NCBI GenBank assembly: GCA_937959115.1
Contig: CALGAW010000065.1
Coordinates: 1 to 57,579 of the forward strand
Origin: an uncultured Saprospiraceae bacterium
GTDB taxonomy: Bacteria; Bacteroidota; Bacteroidia; Chitinophagales; Saprospiraceae
Reading direction: 5' to 3'
DNA: 57,579 nucleotides
Shown here: in pieces, positions 52,119 to 57,579 of the stretch
Numbering within the stretch: the stretch's first letter is position 1
Layout: each line of letters opens with the position of its first letter
Program-made: the position numbers and the translations under genes
Notes under the pieces: model-generated
The model's input: only the letters and a program-made list of their open reading frames with translations
What the model was told of the DNA's origin: nothing
Database searches by the model: none

Positions 52119-52415
52119 ATGAATATTATTTTAATGGTCATCGTCGGTGCTGTATCAGGCACATTAGCGGCAAGAATAATGAGTGGTGACAGTTTTGGGT
52201 TTGTAACCAATGCCTTATTAGGAATTGCTGGTGCCGTTGTTGGTGGTGCATTATTTAATTTATTGAAGATAACGCCAGGCGCGAATATCGTAAAGGCAAT
52301 TCATAATACGTTTGGAGTTGCCCTCCCTCAAAACTTGGTGGGAATGATCGTTTCGGCGACTATAGGATCAGTGATTATTCTCTATGCTGCTCGTGTTCTA
52401 AGGAAAAGGGGATAA
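52119..52415 (+). CDS. GlsB/YeaQ/YmgE-family small membrane protein
   Basis: A 98-residue membrane protein. ATG 52119 (MNIILMVIVGAVSGTLAARI) is preferred over GTG 52110. Three hydrophobic Gly-rich segments, with GFVTNALLGIAGAVVGGALF in the middle and MIVSATIGSVIILYAARVLR at the end, match the GlsB/YeaQ transglycosylase-associated family, often stress-induced. A short AGAAAAA/TTTTTCT hairpin lies just beyond. Confidence 0.85.
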   Translation: MNIILMVIVGAVSGTLAARIMSGDSFGFVTNALLGIAGAVVGGALFNLLKITPGANIVKAIHNTFGVALPQNLVGMIVSATIGSVIILYAARVLRKRG

Positions 52416-52418
52416 TTG

Positions 52419-52438
52419 AGAAAAAGGATTGTTTTTCT
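52419..52438 (+). terminator. Weak hairpin after the GlsB-like gene
   Basis: AGAAAAA, six-base loop, TTTTTCT. A/T-only stem, so strength is doubtful. Confidence 0.4.
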
Positions 52439-52479
52439 AAGAATAGTTCATTTTCTGAATAATCATTAACTTGCTGGCA

Positions 52480-53814
52480 ATGAGAAAACAGTTGTCAGAT
52501 TTCTGCTCCCAATTCAATATCCAGAAAACAGATCGCTTCTTAATAGCGATTAGTGGCGGTATTGACTCTGTTGTGCTCACACATTTGTTGCAGACACAAG
52601 GCTTTGCCATCGGACTGGCTCATTTCAATTATAAGCTACGCAGCCATGAGTCTGAACAAGACGAGCACTTCGTAAAACAGCTCGCAGCACACAGTAATCT
52701 AACGCTTCACCTAAACACCGCAAACACCAAGGAGCTAGCCAGCCAACAGCAAAAAGGCATCCAAGAAATTGCAAGAGCGCTAAGATACAATTGGTTTCAG
52801 GAATTAGCCAAATCCACACCCTACGACTGGATCGTAACGGGGCATCACATCAACGATAGCGTGGAAACCTCCTTGCTAAACCTAACGAAAGGAACAGGTC
52901 TAAGAGGTTTAAAAGGTATTCCGCCCATCAATCAAAACATTATCCGACCACTCATTCATTGTACCAAGGACGAAATTAAAGCCTACGCTAAAGCAAATCA
53001 ACTAGCGCACAGGGAAGATGCTACGAATGAAAAAGCCGAATATCAACGCAATTTGATTCGATTGAACGTCATTCCTCAGCTCAAACAGATCAATCCGTCA
53101 TTGGAAAACACGTTTTTAGGCAATTTTAAGCGGGCACAAGGCTATTTGTCCATCGTTGAGGCATTCATGGAAGCTGCTAAGGAAAAACTGGTCACCACGA
53201 AGGAGAATACGATTTGCATCGATGGGGAAGGTTTGTTAGCCTATCCAGCACCTGAAACCGTGTTGTTTGAACTAATACGTACGTATGGAGTTAACGCTGC
53301 ACAGATTGCTGACATCATCAAGACAATTCCTAGCACTGAGGAGGCTGTTTTTTTTACGAATGCCTATCAGGTATCGGTAAGCCGAGGGCAGCTTACCTTG
53401 TTGCCGAGATCAAAGGAAGGGGAAGGATCGGTAAGGCTTGAAATCACCAAAGCACCTTCTTCAGTTAAAGCCCGCCAATACTTGATTACTGCTAAACGTT
53501 CAGCAATGGCTGGGAAGGCGTTGAGTTATGGGGCGATGACTGCTTATCTAGATGCTGATGTTGTAGCGTTTCCACTCGTTATCCGGTCCTGGCAACAGGG
53601 GGATCGGTTTCAACCGCTTGGGATGGACGGGAAGACCAAAAAACTAAGCGACTGTTTTACAGATTGGAAGCTGAATTCAATTCAGAAGAGACAACTATTG
53701 ATTGTAGAGTCAGGTGGCTTGATCTGTTGGGTGATTGGACATCGCTTGGATCATCGGTTTGCTTTGGGGGCACAAACTAAGAATGTACTTAAGCTGACTG
53801 CCGAGGTATTGTGA
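52480..53814 (+). CDS. tilS: tRNA(Ile)-lysidine synthetase
   Basis: A 444-residue enzyme with ATG 52480 (MRKQLSDFCSQFNIQ). The PP-loop is LIAISGGIDSVVLTHLL. LAHFNYKLRSHESEQDEHFV, WIVTGHHINDSVETSLLNL and GTGLRGLKGIPP are the TilS core, and the C-terminal WQQGDRFQPLGMDGKTKKLS is the tRNA-acceptor-binding part. It converts C34 to lysidine in tRNA-Ile(CAU), which is essential. Full length; ends at a good terminator. Confidence 0.95.
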   Translation: MRKQLSDFCSQFNIQKTDRFLIAISGGIDSVVLTHLLQTQGFAIGLAHFNYKLRSHESEQDEHFVKQLAAHSNLTLHLNTANTKELASQQQKGIQEIARALRYNWFQELAKSTPYDWIVTGHHINDSVETSLLNLTKGTGLRGLKGIPPINQNIIRPLIHCTKDEIKAYAKANQLAHREDATNEKAEYQRNLIRLNVIPQLKQINPSLENTFLGNFKRAQGYLSIVEAFMEAAKEKLVTTKENTICIDGEGLLAYPAPETVLFELIRTYGVNAAQIADIIKTIPSTEEAVFFTNAYQVSVSRGQLTLLPRSKEGEGSVRLEITKAPSSVKARQYLITAKRSAMAGKALSYGAMTAYLDADVVAFPLVIRSWQQGDRFQPLGMDGKTKKLSDCFTDWKLNSIQKRQLLIVESGGLICWVIGHRLDHRFALGAQTKNVLKLTAEVL

Positions 53815-53838
53815 ATTGCTTGGTTAAAGGAAGCAATT
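53814..53838 (+). terminator. Rho-independent terminator of tilS
   Basis: AATTGCTT / AAGCAATT with a nine-base loop, followed by TTT, starting at the last base of the tilS stop codon. Confidence 0.8.
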
Positions 53839-53849
53839 TTTCTAGTAAA

Positions 53850-54377
53850 CTACTCCAATGTTATAGTCTCTATTCCCAAACGAAACGATTCAGCTCTTTT
53901 GTTAGAAATCAAAAAAGCGACTTCTCCTAATTGCTTAGCAGGGTAGTTCGGAATATCCAATTTTCTACCTCTAAAGCTTGGTTCCATTTCAGCTAACTGA
54001 ATTGATATGGTTTGCCATTCTCCTGTTGATTTAAATGTATAGATATACGAATGACGATCGTAGTTAGTTGATTTTACTCTAAACTGATATTGCTTGCCAT
54101 CTCCTTTGAGTCGAATGTTTATTTTAGAATATCCTTCAATTTCTAGTTGATCAAAATTGTAACGAACAGACGAAAATCCACCATTATTTTTTAAAGATAC
54201 GTTACCATAAAAAACAGGATAACCTTCTTGACTGGTTTCAAAATGACCATCAGATCGTCCTCCCATTACAACATCATCTACTACAATCCAATTACTAAGA
54301 TCATTATCTTCATTAAAATCAAAAAGAACCATACTATTAAATATTAAATAGGGTATAACAAGATGTAGAAGTGTCAT
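53850..54377 (-). CDS. CIA30 family protein
   Basis: A 175-residue protein of the CIA30 (complex I intermediate-associated protein 30) family, a beta-sandwich carbohydrate-binding-like fold. Marker segments: DDVVMGGRSDGHFE, NNGGFSSVRYNFD, GDGKQYQFRVK and PSFRGRKLDIP. The start is uncertain: ATG 54377 adds 15 hydrophobic residues that could be a weak signal, while ATG 54332 (MVLFDFNEDNDLSNW) starts directly at the domain. In bacteria the role is not known. Converges with tilS. Confidence 0.8.
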   Translation of the reverse strand: MTLLHLVIPYLIFNSMVLFDFNEDNDLSNWIVVDDVVMGGRSDGHFETSQEGYPVFYGNVSLKNNGGFSSVRYNFDQLEIEGYSKINIRLKGDGKQYQFRVKSTNYDRHSYIYTFKSTGEWQTISIQLAEMEPSFRGRKLDIPNYPAKQLGEVAFLISNKRAESFRLGIETITLE

Positions 54378-54623
54378 ACATTAATAAACATGCAGCGCTT
54401 ATTTTTGTTTAAAAGTTCCTATTATACTTCAATGATAACGCTTAATTTTTAATTAGATTATCCATAACTGGTCTGTCTTTGAGATCTTGATCTTCTAGAT
54501 TATTAACTAAATAGAGCCAATTAAGAAGGGACTTCAAATTATTGTAATAATTTCACTAATTTTATACAAGTTCCAATCAATAGTTGAATTAGTTTCTAAA
54601 GAATCAAAACCTACTCCTAGAAA

Positions 54624-57579
54624 ATGAGAAAATTACTGGTAATCACCTTAGTTCTTGGTTCAATTTTGTCCCAATTGCAAGCTCAGAGTATTATTCGAGG
54701 GCCTTACCTCCAAATGGGGAGCCCAACTAGTATTACCGTTAAGTGGAGGACAAATGCTCCAACCACATCAAAAATTGACTACGGAACGAACCTTGGTAAC
54801 TTAAATTTATCAATTGTAGATAATAGCTCCAAAACAGATCACGAACTACAAATAAATGGATTAAGTCCAGCCACAAAGTATTACTATCAAGTAGGAAATG
54901 TAAACACTGTAATACTACCAGGATCAAGTGACTTATACTTTACCACACATCCCACCACTGGTGCCAGTCAACCCATGCGATTCTGGGTCTTGGGAGATTG
55001 CGGTACAGGGAATTCAGATGCCAGAAATGTTAGGGACGCCTATTACAATTATATTGGAACCAATCACACAGATGCAATTCTTATGCTCGGGGATAATGCC
55101 TATGCCGACGGAACCGACTCCGAATACCAAGATGCTGTGTTTGAAAACATGTATGAAGACAAACTAAAGAACAGTATACTGTGGTCCTGTATTGGAAATC
55201 ATGATGTGATCTCTGGAAATTCGAATCCTCAGAATGGTCCGTATTTCGATATATTTTCCTTTCCAAAATCAGGAGAATCTGGAGGTTTAGGATCGGGAAC
55301 GGAATCCTACTATTCTTTCAATTATGGGAACATTCATTTTATCGTTTTAAATTCTTATGACGTTGATCGGAGTGTAGGTGCTCCAATGTATACTTGGGCA
55401 GAAAATGACATACTAAATACAACACAAGACTGGATTGTTGCATTCTGGCACCATCCAGCATACTCCAAAGGATCACATGATTCTGACTCAGAATCGAGGT
55501 TGGTTCAAATGAGACAGAATTTTGTTACTATGTTAGAAGATAATGGTGTTGATCTTGTCTTATCCGGACACAGCCATTCTTATGAACGTTCTTATTACTT
55601 AAATGGTCATTACGGTACATCTGGATCTTTTAACCCAGGTACTCATACTGTTGGTACAACTGGGTACGGAGATGGTAAACTAAATGGAGATGGAGCTTAT
55701 AAGAGAATTATAAATGGAAGTGCTCCAAACGATGGCGCAGTATATATTACAACAGGTAGTGCAGGTAAAATTGAATCTGCACCACTGGATCACCCTGCTA
55801 TGTTTTATTCGGTTTTAGATTTAGGGTCTTGTGTTATTGAGGTAGATGACAACCAAATGGATGTAAAATTCATTCGAGATAATGGAAACATTGAAGATTA
55901 CTTTACCATTATAAAGGATTCAATTAACTGCATTCCAGCTACTGCTTGTGATGACAGTGATCCTAGTACAATTAATGATGTATATACAGCGGATTGTGTT
56001 TGTGAGGGTGTTCCCAATAATCCAACGGTCACATGTCGAAGAGTTAACAGCAGTTCAGATGATGCAGAAGAAAATCTTGAAAACGGTTCTATGTACATGA
56101 ACAGTAGTGACTTGGAGCTTATTAATGATGGATTTAATCAAATTGTAGGAATGCGTTTCAATAATATTGATATTCCACAGGGATCAATGATAACTCAGGC
56201 ATACCTGCAATTTACTGTTGATGAGACCAGCTCTGGAGGGATAAATCTAACAGTCAGAGGTGAAGATTCAGACAATACCGCTCCGTTTGGTACAGGGAGT
56301 TATACGCTAAGCAACAGAACAAAAACTGCAAGTTCAGTGAATTGGAGTCCGCCTGCATGGAATACAGCAGGAGCTTCAGGACTAGATCAACGGTCTCCCG
56401 ATTTGACAACCATTGTAGATGAAGTAATTAGCAGACCTGGCTTTAATCAGAATAACTCGATTGCCTTGTTTGTTACTGGAAATGGAAGTAGGATTGCGGA
56501 ATCTTACGATGGTAGTCCTTCAGATGCACCTGAATTATGCATCACTTGGGCCCCAATCTGTAATGCCGTAGGAACGGCGTGCGATGATGGAGACAGTTGC
56601 ACCATCAACGATATCTACGACATGGGTTGTAACTGCGTTGGAACCTTTCAAGACAGCGACAATGACAGTGTATGTGATACGCTAGACCAATGTCCAAGTT
56701 TTGATGATCTCTTAATCGGAACTGCCTGTGATGATGGAGACAGTTGTACCATCAACGATATCTACGACATGAGTTGTAATTGCGTTGGTACGTTCCAAGA
56801 CAGCGACAATGACAGCATATGTGATACGCTAGACCAATGTCCAAATTTTGATGATCTACTAATAGGAACGGCTTGCGATGATGGAGACAGTTGCACCATC
56901 AACGATATCTACGACAATAGCTGCAATTGCGTTGGAACCTTCCAAGACAGCGACAATGACAGCATATGTGATACACTAGACCAATGTCCAAATTTTGATG
57001 ATCTACTAATAGGAACTACCTGTGATGATGGAGACAGTTGCACCATCAACGATATCTACGACATGAGTTGTAACTGCGTTGGCACGTTCCAAGACAGCGA
57101 CAATGACAGCGTATGTGATACGCTAGACCAATGCCCAAATTTTGATGATCTACTAATAGGAACGGCCTGCGATGATGGAGACAGTTGCACCATCAACGAT
57201 ATCTACGACATGAGTTGTAATTGCGTTGGTACGTTCCAAGACAGCGACAATGACAGTGTATGTGATACGCTAGACCAATGCCCAAATTTTGATGATCTCT
57301 TAATAGGAACGGCCTGTAACGATGGAGACAGTTGCACCATCAACGATATCTACGACATGAGTTGTAACTGCGTTGGAACCTTCCAAGACAGCGATAATGA
57401 CAGCGTTTGTGATACGCTAGACCAATGCCCAAATTTTGATGATCTCTTAATAGGAACGGCCTGTGATGATGGAGACAGTTGCACCATCAACGATATCTAC
57501 GACATGAGTTGTAACTGCGTTGGAACCTTCCAAGACAGCGATAATGACAGCGTTTGTGATACGCTAGACCAATGCCCAA
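54624..57579 (+). CDS. Secreted purple acid phosphatase-like metallophosphoesterase with Cys/Asp-rich repeats (partial, runs off the window)
   Basis: Open from ATG 54624 to the window end (985 codons, no stop), read directly. Signal peptide to about residue 20 (SILSQLQAQ). A fibronectin III-like domain (about 22-110) precedes the phosphatase, which has all five PAP blocks: LGDCGTG (Asp125), MLGDNAYADG, IGNHDV, FWHHPAYSKG and SGHSHSYERS. Residues about 430-470 hold a Cys-rich unit like the later repeats (CDDSDPSTINDVYTADCVCE). A jelly-roll-like, DNRLRE-type domain follows (about 475-640). From residue 650, 49-residue units run to the edge; each has CDDGDSCTINDIYD, CNCVGTFQDSDNDS and CDTLDQCP, which looks like a Ca2+-binding thrombospondin-3-type motif. 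A T9SS domain is expected beyond the window. It probably releases phosphate outside the cell. Confidence 0.88.
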   Translation, partial: MRKLLVITLVLGSILSQLQAQSIIRGPYLQMGSPTSITVKWRTNAPTTSKIDYGTNLGNLNLSIVDNSSKTDHELQINGLSPATKYYYQVGNVNTVILPGSSDLYFTTHPTTGASQPMRFWVLGDCGTGNSDARNVRDAYYNYIGTNHTDAILMLGDNAYADGTDSEYQDAVFENMYEDKLKNSILWSCIGNHDVISGNSNPQNGPYFDIFSFPKSGESGGLGSGTESYYSFNYGNIHFIVLNSYDVDRSVGAPMYTWAENDILNTTQDWIVAFWHHPAYSKGSHDSDSESRLVQMRQNFVTMLEDNGVDLVLSGHSHSYERSYYLNGHYGTSGSFNPGTHTVGTTGYGDGKLNGDGAYKRIINGSAPNDGAVYITTGSAGKIESAPLDHPAMFYSVLDLGSCVIEVDDNQMDVKFIRDNGNIEDYFTIIKDSINCIPATACDDSDPSTINDVYTADCVCEGVPNNPTVTCRRVNSSSDDAEENLENGSMYMNSSDLELINDGFNQIVGMRFNNIDIPQGSMITQAYLQFTVDETSSGGINLTVRGEDSDNTAPFGTGSYTLSNRTKTASSVNWSPPAWNTAGASGLDQRSPDLTTIVDEVISRPGFNQNNSIALFVTGNGSRIAESYDGSPSDAPELCITWAPICNAVGTACDDGDSCTINDIYDMGCNCVGTFQDSDNDSVCDTLDQCPSFDDLLIGTACDDGDSCTINDIYDMSCNCVGTFQDSDNDSICDTLDQCPNFDDLLIGTACDDGDSCTINDIYDNSCNCVGTFQDSDNDSICDTLDQCPNFDDLLIGTTCDDGDSCTINDIYDMSCNCVGTFQDSDNDSVCDTLDQCPNFDDLLIGTACDDGDSCTINDIYDMSCNCVGTFQDSDNDSVCDTLDQCPNFDDLLIGTACNDGDSCTINDIYDMSCNCVGTFQDSDNDSVCDTLDQCPNFDDLLIGTACDDGDSCTINDIYDMSCNCVGTFQDSDNDSVCDTLDQCP
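56571..57579 (+). repeat. 147-bp tandem repeat array (six full units and one partial, continuing past the window)
   Basis: Units start at 56571, 56718, 56865, 57012, 57159, 57306 and 57453 (cut at 57579), each exactly 147 bp and in frame. They are nearly identical at DNA level, with a few third-position and single-residue changes, such as GTACDD versus GTTCDD and SVCDT versus SICDT. This identity indicates recent amplification or gene conversion. Confidence 0.95.

Noticed and set aside
1-57579. Prophage, transposon or defence island
   Set aside because: No integrase, transposase, capsid, restriction or toxin-antitoxin gene was recognised on either strand.

Overview
The window reads as chromosomal DNA of an AT-rich, Gram-negative member of the Bacteroidota. 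Three complete secreted proteins end in a type IX secretion (T9SS) sorting domain. One gene carries a long array of SprB-type repeats. Promoter-like boxes of the form TAnnTTTG precede several genes. The compact rpmB-rpmG-DUF4295-ftsY block is typical of the phylum, and menaquinone is apparently made by the futalosine route (mqnD). Flavobacteriales or a neighbouring order seems likely, but no rRNA or other marker here fixes the rank.

Layout. 1-8 kb: the end of a sterol desaturase-like gene, a T9SS subtilisin, a metal-chelate importer pair (lipoprotein plus permease, no ATPase), mqnD, an RluA-type pseudouridine synthase, and an MmcQ/YjbR-FAD oxidoreductase pair. 8-14 kb: two cell-wall hydrolases (GH73 plus LysM), an O-methyltransferase, a 359-base AT-rich gap with DnaA-box-like words, and a DMT transporter. 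14-21 kb: a T9SS modular protein, the ftsY/ribosomal block, tRNA-Arg(ACG), a third GH73 protein, and an AlkC-like DNA alkylation repair gene overlapping a small membrane protein gene. 21-25 kb: two related tiny Cys-containing lipoproteins, a MurU-like nucleotidyltransferase converging on a ThrB2-like kinase, and a PagL-type lipid A deacylase.

25-34 kb is one 2788-residue gene: signal peptide, M43 (pappalysin-type) zinc protease, beta domains, about 27 SprB repeats and a T9SS domain. 34-39 kb is a minus-strand operon of a PorG-like DUF6089 barrel, recQ and two glycosyltransferases. 39-47 kb holds several unrecognised genes, a 42-codon ORF with terminator followed by a tandem palindrome pair, a DinB-family protein, a secreted M1 peptidase with a membrane-protein partner, a two-part methyltransferase and a secreted protein with a C2-like end. 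47-54 kb carries a DoxX/MauE-thioredoxin-like protein, a DppB-type permease, aroK, a GlsB-type membrane protein, tilS and a CIA30 protein. The window ends inside a purple-acid-phosphatase-like exoprotein whose Cys/Asp-rich 49-residue units are repeated nearly identically at the DNA level.

Functionally the window mixes housekeeping with a strong cell-surface theme: secreted proteases, phosphatase and adhesin-like repeats, a T9SS barrel component, peptidoglycan remodelling, lipid A modification and glycosyl transfer. No CRISPR array, prophage, transposase or rRNA operon was seen. The most unusual objects are the giant M43-SprB protein, the 147-bp repeat array, the paired palindromes near 41.6 kb, the paired mini-lipoproteins and the possible origin-like gap at 12.6-12.9 kb.
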